Shown here in pieces: positions 42,633 to 52,393 of a stretch of DNA of 64,000 nucleotides. The notes beneath the pieces are model-generated. The model saw only the letters and a program-made list of their open reading frames with translations. It was not told where the DNA came from and did not search any database. The position numbers and the translations under genes are program-made. This stretch comes from Tridacna crocea (lineage: Eukaryota > Mollusca > Bivalvia > Cardiida > Cardiidae): the NCBI GenBank assembly GCA_943736015.1, contig OX031070.1, positions 20,729,673 to 20,793,672 on the forward strand. Reading direction: 5' to 3'. Position 1 is the first letter of the stretch, and every line of letters begins with the position of its first letter.

Positions 42633-43025
42633 TTACACACATGTGTTACATATGTGATCATATATGTGTTACATATGTGATCATATATGTAACACATGTT
42701 ACATTTGTGATCATATATGTAACACATAGACAACTAAACCTGTTACATATATGCTTCTCATGTCAACCCCCATTTCGGACAAACACATTTGTAACACACT
42801 TTATCTGTTACGAATGTGATCATGTACGTAACAAATGTGTTACATATATGATTTGTTACAAATATGATCCAACAAACGGCTTACAGATTTATCGTTTAAA
42901 GTCGTTTGCATCAACCAATTATATAGCACTTCCTTGGAGAAAAGGAATCCGATAGTTACCTATAGAGAAGAAATTGGGCAGTTTGCACCAAGATCCCCAG
43001 AAAATTCGCATTGAGCATATATTTA

Positions 43026-43205
43026 TTGTATATTACGAAAGTCTAAAACGTTGTCTGTCTATTGCCATATCTATTGGTTATATTAACCATGAGAGTGTTT
43101 AATACAAACGTCCATCTTTATTAACTTTCCATTTGTTAAGACACTGTTTTGACTGTCGGCCATAAAGTACCACGTGTCCTTTGAGAGTTGGTGTTTGGAC
43201 TTACA
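43026..43205 (+). repeat. Dispersed repeat R2, copy 2
   Basis: Same direction as 36128-36310. TGTCGGCCATAAAGTACCAC and GTCCTTTGAGAGTTGGTG are nearly unchanged. Confidence 0.85.
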
Positions 43206-43277
43206 CTATACCGGTTATACTTTACATGTGCCATGTTCTAAGTCAAGGGCGTCAAGCCTTATCCTCCTAAAAAAATA

Positions 43278-43462
43278 AATAGAAATTTTCAATTCGATAG
43301 TAAAACCCCAACTATTGCTATTGCAAAGTTATAATTTGGGGAATAACATCCCCTTATCGAATAGTGTAGATCCAAGATTAGACTGCACATTCTGTGCAGT
43401 CTGATCTTGATCTACATTGTCCGCAAAAGGTCAGCTAGTCGCGCTTAGCAGCATAAGGGTTA
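43278..43462. mobile_element. Family C element, long form, reverse orientation
   Basis: TGAAAATTTCAATTCGAT-type flank, GGGGAATAACATCCCC, then arms GATCCAAGATTAGACTGCAC / GTGCAGTCTGATCTTGATC. The end is GTCCGCAAAAGGTCAGC, GCGCTTAGCAGCATAAGGG and TTAA. This copy shows the element's TTAACCCTTATGCTGC end best. Confidence 0.85.
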
Positions 43463-43492
43463 AGTGCAAAAAGTATTGACACAGGTCAGCCC

Positions 43493-43592
43493 ACGTCAAT
43501 TGGTTTAGCCAATTAGAAGTTGCTTTACTTCCAAAATTAGAGAATTCTGGGGAATAGAAAAAAGAACACTCTTAATAGTGGATGAACCTACA
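43493..43592. repeat. Family B MITE, right half
   Basis: TTGGTTTAGCCAATTAGAAG, GAGAATTCTGGGGAATAG, CTCTTAATAGTGGATGAA. The left half is missing. Confidence 0.65.
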
Positions 43593-43789
43593 GTGCATTG
43601 AGGCGTTTGACCTTAGGCTAGACTTGCAATCAGCACAAAGATATTCCGATCGCAATAAAATAAAACCTACAGTTTAACAAAGGTTAGCGCACCTTGTTGC
43701 AAAATTTTCCGTTCGTCATAAAAGAAAAAGTATTGGAATTCCAGTACGATTTGCGAGATACTGTCTCACGAAATGTCATACAATATGGG

Positions 43790-43846
43790 ATCAAGACCAG
43801 ACAGCACACTCAGCAGTCTAAACTTGATCTATGCTTAAGAAAAGTG
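43790..43846. repeat. Family C hairpin, degenerate
   Basis: GGGATCAAGACCAGACAGC and AGCAGTCTAAACTTGATC around ACACTC. Confidence 0.6.
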
Positions 43847-43977
43847 AAAAAAGCAGAAAATCTATCATAACTTTTTCTATGCATCGTAAGTGTCAAAATA
43901 CAAGACGTGCCAATTTTCTGCTCCCCCATTAGCTATAACATTTGTAGACAAAGAATAAAGTATAACTCGAATCGAAA

Positions 43978-44495
43978 GGGTGGAAATGATTGTGTTGAAA
44001 AAGAGAAAATGTCGGTTACTAGTTTTTAAACGTTGTCTCGCATGTCCTATTCTTGGAAGACTCGACTTGTCTGCTGTGACGTATCACCCATCCTCGGATA
44101 CCCCGGGGTCTCCCTATTTGCTACGCTACATCCGAGGATGCGTATCACCGCTCCCATACACGTGGGAAAAGTAGGGCTTACCGAAACTTTTACTCAACCC
44201 TGTGGGGTTTGCTTTAATAGATGGCCGGTGCATAGGTTACATGAAGGCTTATCATAGTTGAATGAAGATCGCATCAGGTAGCGTTTTATTGAGCAAACGT
44301 TTGAATTTGACTTTGAAAATCAAATAAGGGTTGTCGTTTTGAAAAGTAGTCCGGTTCTGTACCCAGAATGCCCAAATTAGATAGATGTGTATTTGTAGAA
44401 TGCCATCTGGCAAGAGATAACGGGTTTCAGTCAAAAAAAATCTTTTTCATGGTCATTAAAACATGGGTTCATTTGGTAAAGGATTTAGGGTTAAT
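43978..44495. mobile_element. Family A MITE, interrupted
   Basis: AGAAAATGTCGGTTACTAG near 43998-44030 is a core remnant. TTCATTTGGTAAAGGATTTA near 44468-44490 is a right end. Between them is about 400 bases of unrelated sequence, including an inverted pair CATCCTCGGAT / ATCCGAGGATG at about 44090-44140. Joining the two ends as one element is an inference. Confidence 0.35.
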
Positions 44496-44699
44496 TGCCA
44501 TTTTTATAGAGGTTAATACATGATAAACGTTTTCATGGACGCTTAAGGCAATCGATATAACCACAAATAAGTAATATCGGCAGAAGGCATTTGCATTTTT
44601 ATTTATGTTTGCTAATCTGTTTAGGGATTCGATTCGATGTTCCAACTAAATAAAATGGGTCGTTTGGTCTTTGTATCATCATTCTGTACTACCATTTGT

Positions 44700-44905
44700 A
44701 TTTGCTGCTTTTTTCTTTTAAAAAAAATGCTGTACAGGCTATTGCAAACATTGCAAACATTGCATGGGGAAAAGCAAAATCTCTTTTTTCGCAATGTGTT
44801 CTACCATACCATAGACAAAAATTATCATTTGAGCTACATTTAATGTAGCTGCAAATGCTTTCAATTTGGAGAAGTCTAAAATTTTGTTAAATTGAGTAAA
44901 GAAAA
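44700..44905 (+). mobile_element. Family A MITE, degenerate
   Basis: TTGCATGGGGAAAAGCAAAA, TCGCAATGTGTTCTACC, GCTACATTTAATGTAGC, TGCAAATGCTTTCAATTTGG. The core is badly decayed. The right half is clear. Confidence 0.6.
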
Positions 44906-44992
44906 GAAGCGTTGATTTAGAAAGCAGGAAATCTGACACTGAACGTATATGTATGTAAGGTCCTTCGACTAGGCAATGCAGAGATCAATCCC

Positions 44993-45317
44993 AATGCTGG
45001 ATGATCCATAATCCATAATCGAATTTATGGTATTTAACGCCGTTATCAGCATTATTTCAGTTGTGTAGCGGCGACCAGCGCACCTATCAATTATTCCTGT
45101 AGTTTCTTTAGTACTACTACGGGCAATAAGACTTCATAAGACACTGTCTTCTTTACGTTAGAACAATTGTCGAAACAGTGATTAGTGGTGAGAGAAAAAT
45201 GAACCCTTTCGGAATGACTATCATCAATCCAAGGAAAAAAATGGCTGAGCATGTAATTTGAACCAGGGACTCCCTGGTCCTAAATCCATTGTGCTACCGA
45301 CTGTGCTATCTAGCTTG
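44993..45317 (-). mobile_element. tRNA-derived SINE, near full length
   Basis: On the minus strand AGATAGCACAGTCGGTAGC (A box) and CCCTGGTTCAAATTACATG (B box) have tRNA-like spacing. The ~220-base body ends GGCGTTAAATACCATAAATT with a degraded tail. A family A element starts at the next base, so the MITE sits exactly at the SINE 5' end. Confidence 0.75.
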
Positions 45318-45546
45318 TTAATCCCTTACCACACAATCCCTACTTTTGACAACCCTGAGAAAGACAGCTTTTAAAAATATTGTGGGAAAAGGAGAAAATG
45401 CTGGGAACCAGCATTTTCTCCTTTTCCCACAATGTTTTCTACCCTTTCCAAATCAAATTTCAATTTTTGACTCACATTTATTTTGTCGTCTGCAAATTCT
45501 TTCAATTTGGGCAAGTCCAAAATTTTGTCGTTTGGTAATGAGTTAA
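45318..45546 (+). mobile_element. Family A piggyBac-like MITE, complete
   Basis: TTAATCCCTTACCACACAATC, GACAACCCTGAGAAAGACAG, a near-perfect core (AATGCTGGGAACCAGCATT), TTGTCGTCTGCAAATTCTTT and CGTTTGGTAATGAGTTAA. Confidence 0.9.
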
Positions 45547-46004
45547 GGTAATATCTGTGTAATGGAAAACAGCTATTTCCACTAAAATATCATCCTGCAA
45601 AATTAGCTATAATTAAAAATGAGTATTATTGAACTACTTTCACCTTGTCATTTTTTTCCATTTTTTCTTCTTTGAATTATCATTTATAAATCTAAAACCG
45701 CTATATTCTCAATTGAAAAAGAGATAATGATTACCTCCCTTTTCAGAAAACAAACAAAAGTATCAAAAAAAAGTTTCAAGATAGACATAAACGGAATTTC
45801 TGATCCGTTAGAAATGTGCAAAAATATTATTTCGGTATAAATCCGTCTTTATCCTTATTTAACAACCAATTAGACATTTTTCCCAACATCTTATCTCATT
45901 GGAGACAGGACCTCTTTAATGGGAGTATCTGATCCCATTGGAGGCTCCAATCTTTATCAGTTTTAACCTCATTTCCAAGGAAAAACAATATTATCAGTCT
46001 TACC
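45547..46004. other. Unannotated AT-rich stretch
   Basis: No gene is seen. It may be the upstream part of the retroelement whose tail is at 46385, but nothing coding remains. A short inverted pair (CTCATTGGAGACAGG, CCCATTGGAGGCTCC) is near 45900-45950. Confidence 0.3.
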
Positions 46005-46330
46005 TTTTAATCTAAAACTGTTGAGTAGGCAGGGAATGCCCAGCCACTCAATATCATATTTTATGCACATTATAAATGACACATATTTCTTTTTCATTTA
46101 AAAAACTTCTTTTTATCAAACCAGCATTAAGTTTAAACCTTTTTATCACATTCTTAAATCTTATCATTTAAAACCTTTGAGTATATAGGGATTGCCCTGT
46201 AACTCGATAATGCCCTTTATGCATTCTTCTTAATTCAGTTCTTATCATTTAAAATATTTGAGTATATAGGGATTGCCCTGTAACTCGATGATGCCCTTTA
46301 TGCATTAAATTTTCTTAATTCAATTCTTTT
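46005..46330 (+). repeat. Tandem ~85-90-bp repeat, two clear units and one diverged
   Basis: TTTGAGTATATAGGGATTGC followed by CCTGTAACTCGAT(A/G)ATGCCC occurs at about 46176 and 46258. A related TTGAGTAGGCAGGGAATGCC is at about 46021. The array leads into a retroelement tail. Confidence 0.8.
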
Positions 46331-46384
46331 ATTGTCATTCAAACTTTATTCAGTTTAAACAACTCTACGTTTATTATCTTTTAA

Positions 46385-46447
46385 CATAGATATGCGCGCT
46401 AAATGACCAAAGTTGTCGATGCGCCATAAAACAACATTCATTCATTA
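46385..46447 (+). mobile_element. Non-LTR retrotransposon 3' tail
   Basis: GATATGCGCGCTAAATGACC, GATGCGCCATAAAACAACAT and TCATTCATT. It is nearly the same tail as at 30400, and both follow tandem arrays. Confidence 0.5.
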
Positions 46448-46897
46448 TACATTTTGCCCAATGTTCACCGGAAGTGCATTACACAGGTCTTACCTTAAAC
46501 TCCAGGAAAGACACTGATAAGTTGGTGTTGTGATACAACTGGATCATTGTCAAAAGCGGTGTGCAGCAACATTCAAAACAGCCATTCTTTCATCATTAGA
46601 GTAATCGTCATCATAACTCAGGAAATGTTGGGCGTTGTGTTTTTTTTTTCACGATGAAATAAATTTCATAAATACAGATTGGTATCACGTTGGGGTTTGT
46701 TTGGCACTACAGTTGTTTACAATATTTAACCGCACATTTGTCTCATATCACCCACTCAGAAAGCAAGGATTGGCTACATATCAAGAGAAAAGCTGTCTAG
46801 AATTACGATAAAAGCTTTTATGATCAGTATGAGAAAACTTTGACCAATAGCAGCATGCGTTTATAGCCATCTGCGTAATACATGTTGGGGCCCTGGG

Positions 46898-47105
46898 TTA
46901 GACACTTTACCAAATAACCTCGTGTTGTAACGACCATGAGGACAGAAAGCTTTTGAAAAGATTCTTTATAGGAATAGGGTAAAATGCTGGTAACATGCAT
47001 TTTCTTTTTATCCTGCAATGTTTTCTAATATTTCACACACACACAAATCCTATAATCAAGCCAATTTAGATTTTGCTCTCAGAACAAGTCTAGAATATAT
47101 TATCT
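46898..47105 (+). mobile_element. Family A MITE
   Basis: TTAGACACTTTACCAAATAAC, ACGACCATGAGGACAGAAAG, core AAAATGCTGGTAACATGCAT, right half degraded (GCCAATTTAGATTTTGC). Confidence 0.65.
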
Positions 47106-47243
47106 TGCTCGTAGATTTGATAATATGTTTGTATGTCTTTTATCTTAACCATGTGTTGCTTTAATGATACGAAAATATAGAAATTTATAGTAAACGTTGT
47201 TGGTTTTTTAAAACTGTTTTTGGGGAAAACATTATAATTTAAG
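47106..47243. other. Short unannotated AT-rich gap
   Basis: Nothing is recognised between the family A copy and the CCCTGTCACAC element. Confidence 0.3.
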
Positions 47244-48407
47244 TCCCTGTCACACTATAATATTATGCCGTTTCCACTGCGTTGGCACGGCGTTGTTTAA
47301 TTTCCCAGAGCGCCATGAGAATGCAGGAAATGCGGATATTTTTTTGCGAAGACGGGTATGCCACGGCGTTGTCAGGGAGCCTTCATGGCGAATTATCGCT
47401 TTCGTTGGCTTTCTTATTTTTTTTTTTTTTTTTTTTTGAAAAAAGACTGTGTACATATTTATTCATAAGTTGTTTCTTTGCTGCGCTCTCAAAAAGTCAT
47501 TAAGGAATAACATTATGCTTGCAAAAAGAAAGGAGAAAAAGCAGGACAAAAAAGAAAACCTCAACCACCTCAAACAGAGACAAGTCAATCACTGTCGCCT
47601 CATCAACCGGCAGTAGCCCGGTTTGCTGGCGTACATCAGTCACGGTGGAATGCTTATTTGTGTACTTCGTCTTATAAATGTTCAACTTTTTTGCAAAGAC
47701 GGCCCACCCGGGTGGCTCAGTGGTGAGCGTTTCGGACTCATGACCTGGTGCTTGTGAGCTCGATTCCCGGTTGAGGTGAACTTTCTTCCGGCGTATTTTC
47801 GTCTCTCACCTCTGGTGAAGCGTGTGAGGAAAGTAGTCGGTGGCTTTGGAATAAAAGTTGTGTTAGCACTGGTGTGAGAAAGCCAGGAAACACATGTGTG
47901 TCACCGACCGCAATGATATGACCTCAGCTGTTAAATTGGCGTTAAACCCCAATACAACCAACCAACGAAATCTTGCAAAGACCGGTGGACGAAATAGAAG
48001 CGCTTTGAAAGTGCAGTGATCACTGTGTCAGTTTCAGAAAGTTGTTGTAGGAAAGCAGTAAAAAAGTAACAATCCGTATAGAGGCGCTGTGACGACTCAA
48101 AGAACGCAACACAATTTCCTTGCAAATGCCCAGGACTGGCATAGCCTTCGGACATATACTTCTGTGTGCGCCGGTGTGCTAAGGCGACGTTATGGTGATA
48201 CCGCAGTTCTCATACAAAACGCAGAGCGACGGCGTTTGTTATGTGCATGCTCAAAAAGCGCGCCGTCAGCGTTCTAGACGATCCCAACGCGTCTGCTGGC
48301 GACGCCACCACTGCGTTGGTGTGGCGATGCTTACGACCGTAAGTGTGCGCGACTCGGCGATCTGCATTTTTCTTTTCCTGTCGGATCGCCGCTTTGGTGT
48401 GACAGGG
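47244..48407. mobile_element. TIR element with CCCTGTCACAC ends and nested SINE
   Basis: CCCTGTCACACTATAATATT at the left and ...GCTTTGGTGTGACAGGG at the right are inverted ends. Subterminal CACTGCGTTGG(C/T) occurs near both. A T-run and a tRNA-derived SINE (47700-47976) are inserted. CpG-rich flanks produce frames up to 88 codons, but none has a recognisable domain and no clear target duplication is seen. Confidence 0.6.
47700..47976 (+). mobile_element. tRNA-derived SINE, full length
   Basis: CACCCGGGTGGCTCAGTGGTG (A box) and TTGTGAGCTCGATTCCCGG (B box) form a convincing tRNA-like head. The body includes GTAGTCGGTGGCTTTGG, GCACTGGTGTGAGAAAGCC and CGCAATGATATGACCTCAGC. The end is GGCGTTAAACCCCAATACAA plus CCAACCAAC. 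It is the best SINE here. Its relationship to the Meta/Nin-type conserved-domain SINEs of invertebrates is possible but unchecked. Confidence 0.85.
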
Positions 48408-48454
48408 ATTTTAATCTTAGGTTTTCCTTTCCCGAAAAAGGATTGCCAAAAGTT

Positions 48455-48645
48455 TTAATCCTTTTATAACATGAAAATATTTCAGACTGGTTAAATTTGA
48501 AAGCATTTACAGACGACGAACTAATTGATTAACGATTACTTGGATTTGTTTCTGAAAGGTAAGAAAACATTGTGGGAAAAGGAGAAATGCTGTTTACCAG
48601 CATTTTCTTCTTTTCTAACAATGGTATCAAAAAGATTAATTCTCT
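48455..48645 (-). mobile_element. Family A MITE, right end lost
   Basis: TTAATCCTTTTATAACATG, AAAGCATTTACAGACGACG, core GGAGAAATGCTGTTTACCAG with CAGCATTTTCTTCTTTTC. Confidence 0.7.
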
Positions 48646-49231
48646 AGTTACAGTAAAACTCGCTATAATGATGGAATTGGCAACATTACTTTAGGAGTGT
48701 CTGTAACCAATAGCAGTGCAGCTCTTGACGTTTGATTCTCATTTCGCTAATTTCCATCACATACCTGTCATAAGTTTGTCTCTGCTAATGGCAAGTTGAA
48801 TAATTTTGCGGGCGACATGGATTAAAATCAGGCTTTTGTTTTTTGTACGTCAGGGACTCACAGAATGACATGCACACTTAAAAATGGACAGACAGCCAGC
48901 CAGCCAGACAGACAGGCAGGCAGGCAGATAGACAGAGTGATAGATAGATAGTACGTAGTTGAAGAAACGTTGTAAACTCCAATCGTCAAGTAACTGCTTT
49001 GTTTACTAAGACTTGCCTATTTTTAATCGGTAAAAGGTTTCCGGATTTGGGAAAAAGGAGTAAAATCCTCGTAAAGCATGATAAATGGTGACAGGAAAAC
49101 GCATGTTTATTTCTTTTTATCAAACCTTTAAACGTGCATTAAGTATGACAAATATTGATCCCTATTTACTTTGAATCCCTAGAGATAACCCTTCTAGCAA
49201 ACCGCATCCAGCGTATCCTCCTCAGATCTGC
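48646..49231. other. Mostly unannotated
   Basis: No gene is seen. It contains a CAGA/CAGC microsatellite (next entry) and a doubtful family A core near 49045-49085 (GGGAAAAAGGAGTAAAATCC). Confidence 0.3.
48890..48951 (+). repeat. CAGC/CAGA/GATA compound microsatellite
   Basis: CAGCCAGCCAGCCAGACAG grades through CAGG units to GATAGATAGATAG. Confidence 0.9.
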
Positions 49232-49300
49232 TGTTCGAATAGAGTCGATCAAGATCGGAATGCACGTATGCACATCATGATCTTGATCTGCTCTTTTGCA
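49232..49300. repeat. Family C hairpin
   Basis: AGAGTCGATCAAGATCGGAA and CATGATCTTGATCTGCTCTT pair around TGCACGTATGCA. Confidence 0.75.
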
Positions 49301-49485
49301 TTATCTTGAAATTGTTAAACCGTTATTACGATCATATACAATTAATAAAGGTGTTCTGCACAGTCGTAAGTTCCTTTGACAATTTGATCAGTCACGGCTA
49401 AGTTTAAATACTTTTAAAATCAAATCGCAAATCTCCTGTAAATTTTATAAACATATTGAAAGAGACAATTTTTCCTGTCATTCGA

Positions 49486-49681
49486 CCAGGGTCTGTACTC
49501 CTCAACCATTCTTAAGAACGTTTTTAGTCTTATTCTTCAAGATTTCCTGACTGTGATAGTAATAAAACTTCTGATTGGCTAAACTATTTGGTTCTGATAC
49601 TTTCACATTAACAAAATTCTGAAGAATTGAAGAATAAGACTAAGAATGTTCTTAAGAATGGTCGGTGAATACAGACCCTGG
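49486..49681. mobile_element. Family B hairpin MITE, complete
   Basis: CCAGGGTCTGT and ACAGACCCTGG are exact ends. GAACGTTTTTAGTCTTATTC pairs with GAATAAGACTAAGAATGTTC. The central CCAAT palindrome has lost its right half. No clear target duplication is seen. Confidence 0.85.
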
Positions 49682-50684
49682 ACTTTTTATTGACAAGAAC
49701 TATGATAGTCACAATAACCTCTCATTTATAAAGCATGGGTAACACCATTACGCTTCAGTCACATTAGTGCTGCGATTATGGTACAATTGGCGTACGTTGC
49801 TAGGAATGAGACGTGTTTGCAGAGGCGTAGATCTATTATCTGCTGTGGCTGTGGGGTCCCTGTGCGGCTTTTGCTCATAGTTTACAGACCGAAAAGTTAC
49901 AGAGCGGAGTTTTCATTTCAGCTACCACAGTTGAATAAAGGCATGCCATAGCCATGCCGTAATGACGTAATATAATTCTTCGGCAACCGTGCGAGTAAAG
50001 AAATTACTGTAAACAACAGTGAAAAGATTGTAGACAACAGTTTTTATTGCAAAAAACGCTTAATTTTGTTAAACAAGTAGAAAATTTCGGAACTCCACAG
50101 CATGTAGCAAATCCAGTTTTGCAGCGGCAGTAGTACTGTCAACATATAGTTCCGCTAAGACCACTTTTATGGCACCGTGAGGCTTCCTTGCGGCTGCTGC
50201 TTCTGTAGTTGTTTCAAATAACGACTGGTGCTAGAACGCTGTTCGGCCACCATTCGTCATCACTTCCAAAAAAGTACGCGTCACTTCAAAGATAACACTG
50301 TGCCGGAAACTTCCAAAAAAAGGCCTTGTTTGTGATCGGTACAGTCTGTGACAGCGAAAATGCGGCGGTGACCACATGATTACTATAAGGACTGTCAAAT
50401 TTTCAGACTGATTGGTGGCCTTGGCAAATGATATAAGGTATTTCTACCACTATTTTCGTACTAGTAGGCCTACATTACCCTTCAGGATTTTAAGCAACAA
50501 CCTACGCGGTCTAGTCTTACGACTAGCAACGCATGGAAGTTATACGTAGTTTTCAGTGTTTGACTCTATGTGATACAATAGATAAACAGAGTAAAAACTT
50601 GTGAATATCGAAACCTTAACCAAAACTCCCTTATGAAATCTTAATCAATTGATACAAATATCCATGAGGTTTTGAATGATTAAT
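49682..50684. other. Unannotated, possible decayed TIR element
   Basis: GCGTACGTTGCTAGGAATGAG near 49790 and the complement of ATGCGTTGCTAGTCGTAAG near 50535 form a weak inverted pair about 740 bases apart. No protein is recognised between them. Confidence 0.25.
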
Positions 50685-50766
50685 TTCGATTGGTGCGTGC
50701 AACACTATTCTAAGTGCCTGTACATTGTACAGGCACTTAGAATAGTGTTGCACTCACCTATCGATT
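50685..50766. repeat. Perfect palindrome with 1-nt centre
   Basis: The arms 50697-50724 and 50726-50753 are exact 28-base complements (GTGCAACACTATTCTAAGTG and onward) around a single T at 50725. With three mismatches, pairing reaches 50685 and 50766 (CGATTGGTG / CACCTATCG). It has the same design as 7269-7343 but unrelated sequence. Confidence 0.9.
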
Positions 50767-51059
50767 TGAACCTATCGATTTTGGAAAAAAGAGGGTTTCA
50801 TTCATCGAAATCACACCGAGTGCAAACTAACTTCCATTTTCATTCTGAATTTGGATTTCAGACAGCCTTAGGGAAGTGACACCCTTGTAATTGCAACAAC
50901 TTAGCCCACTTTGCCAACTGGAAATTTTCGTTTCCTTTAGTTAAAGTCGAAAGAGATGCACCTCGAACCTGTGTTACACGATCATGAATATGAAAGCTTT
51001 CGAGCAAAATGTGGGTATATGCTAAAAACATGGTAACCAGTCTTTCTTCCCACCCAGTT

Positions 51060-51267
51060 ATTTAAATCCTTGGACCCTGTACTAAATGGAAAAAATTAGA
51101 TTTTTCTAAATAGAAATTGCTCTCAGACGACAAAATATACTCGTACATGATTGAAAATAGAAATTCGTTTTTGAAATTAAAAAATGCTGATTACTTGCAT
51201 TTTCTCCTTTAACCCAATGCTTTTTAGAATTCCTTTTTAGGGTCGGGATCATTTGGTAAATCATTAA
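51060..51267 (-). mobile_element. Family A MITE, degenerate
   Basis: GCTCTCAGACGACAAAATAT, core AAATGCTGATTACTTGCATT, then GGGTCGGGATCATTTGG and AAATCATTAA. Confidence 0.65.
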
Positions 51268-51282
51268 AATAAAATGCTATCG

Positions 51283-51364
51283 ATTTGACCCTCTTCTAAT
51301 ATGTCGTCTGCAAATGCTTTCAATTAGGACAGGTCTAAAGTGTTGTCGTCTGTTTAAAAGTTAA
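51283..51364 (+). repeat. Family A MITE, right half only
   Basis: ATGTCGTCTGCAAATGCTTT, CAATTAGGACAGGTC and GTCTGTTTAAAAGTTAA. It lies directly after an oppositely oriented copy. Confidence 0.7.
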
Positions 51365-51579
51365 GCAACAGATAACACCGACTGATTGGTGCTTTCCGCT
51401 TCCAATCATGTTTCTATTCTGCATCACACAAAAGCCAGGAAGCGATTATTTCATTAACAGCCATTGTGTACCGGTGTCGCCGATAACGGTTATCGATTAC
51501 AAGTTCATGTCACCACATAATTTAGTCCCCTCCTATTGAATGCTGGGAAAAATTAAACTAAATAGAATGGAATTTCTGT

Positions 51580-51745
51580 AACCGTTCCGGGGCTGTAAGT
51601 GAAAAGTAGCTTATGTGGACTGCATAGGTCAAGATCAGACTGCAGAGAACGTACAGTCTGGTCTTTGATCCATGCCGTCTTCTTTAGCCAAGCCTACCGG
51701 ATTAAAATCTGATCTAAGTGATTCAGTATATTCAGCTGTCGAAAG
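51580..51745 (+). mobile_element. Family C element, second subfamily
   Basis: TGGACTGCATAGGTCAAGATC and CAGACTGCAGAGAACGTAC pair with GTCTGGTCTTTGATCCATG. The flank AGCCAAGCCTACCGGATTA matches the copy at 56415. Confidence 0.75.
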
Positions 51746-52060
51746 ACATCAAGTTTATATATGTTTATTTTGCGCTGCGAGAGTATGTACTTGCGCACCA
51801 CTTGTAGCACTCGTCACAACTCGACACAACTCGACCGATTCCATACCTACATACCGGTATAACCTTGTCCGTAACCAGGGGGTCTCTATTTTGAAATACT
51901 GCCATCTTAAACATGAGGCCACCCTGTAAATCAATTATTAATGGCATCAACAGCCACAGTGTTGCAACCTATCGCTGAAAAATGCCAAAGTAATTGATAT
52001 ACCCTGTTAGAAAATAAATGTACAAACTATTTGTCATCGGAAATGTATTTTGATAAGATA
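51746..52060. other. Unannotated stretch
   Basis: Nothing is recognised. A SINE-like CGTAACCAGGGGGTCTC is weak. The stretch ends with the TA that flanks the mariner element. Confidence 0.3.
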
Positions 52061-52174
52061 GGTCGAACTTGTCTTAACTTGTTCACATTTAAATGATATA
52101 AACTGTAGACGTTCATTATAAGCTTTGGCGACGTCAAGCCTCTTTTGAAAGTTTATCACCGATGGTCACATTTC

Positions 52175-52336
52175 TCACATCTCTTCTTCATTTTTTTCAC
52201 ATCTCTCAACAACGAGCTGTTTCCAACTCTTCAACAGTGTTTTGTTTAGGTGAATATACATTTCTTTTAACTTGTTTTAAGTGTCCCCACAAGAAAAAGC
52301 TCAAACACTAAGGTCTGGGCAATAAGGAAGGGGCCA
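52175..52336 (-). pseudogene. Mariner transposase C-terminal relic
   Basis: The minus strand reads WPLPYCPDLSV, a stop, AFSCGDT, a stop, NKLKEMYIHLNKTL and onward. This lines up with the conserved mariner C-terminal block of the type WP..SPDL..DFFLWG.LK..VY. Two stop codons lie within it and another ends it. The third catalytic aspartate (DFF/Y in the family) falls at or beside the first stop. It is the left arm of the palindromic element and close to its TIR. Confidence 0.7.
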
Positions 52337-52393
52337 AACATTGTTCAGTCCTGAAGAAGATGAAGTTTTCCTAAAATTTTCATGAAGCGACAA

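Larger units (their letters stand above)
41597..42874. mobile_element. TIR element built from TGTTACATATATGATC repeats
   Basis: Outer TIRs begin TGTTGGATCATATTTG and continue ATATATGTAACA for about 37 bases at each end (41597-41633 and 42838-42874). Inside both ends, variants of TGTTACATATATGATC and its complement repeat in alternating orientation, most densely at 42640-42730. Because each motif is partly self-complementary, frames of 121 and 141 codons stay open outward through both ends and share the peptide VTYMICYKYDPT. This is a by-product of symmetry. No transposase is recognised. Confidence 0.7.

Noticed and set aside
41558..42955. 121- and 141-codon frames with Cys/Tyr/Ile-rich ends that recall zinc fingers
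   Set aside because: The repetitive parts are translations of the inverted TGTTACATATATGATC arrays. Cysteine spacing follows the repeat period and not a finger pattern.
49030..49130. Possible family A core (GGGAAAAAGGAGTAAAATCC)
   Set aside because: Only one arm matches and neither end is present.
49790..50540. Weak inverted pair around GTTGCTAG considered as TIRs
   Set aside because: About 16 of 20 bases match, with no target duplication or internal motif. Too weak to call an element.
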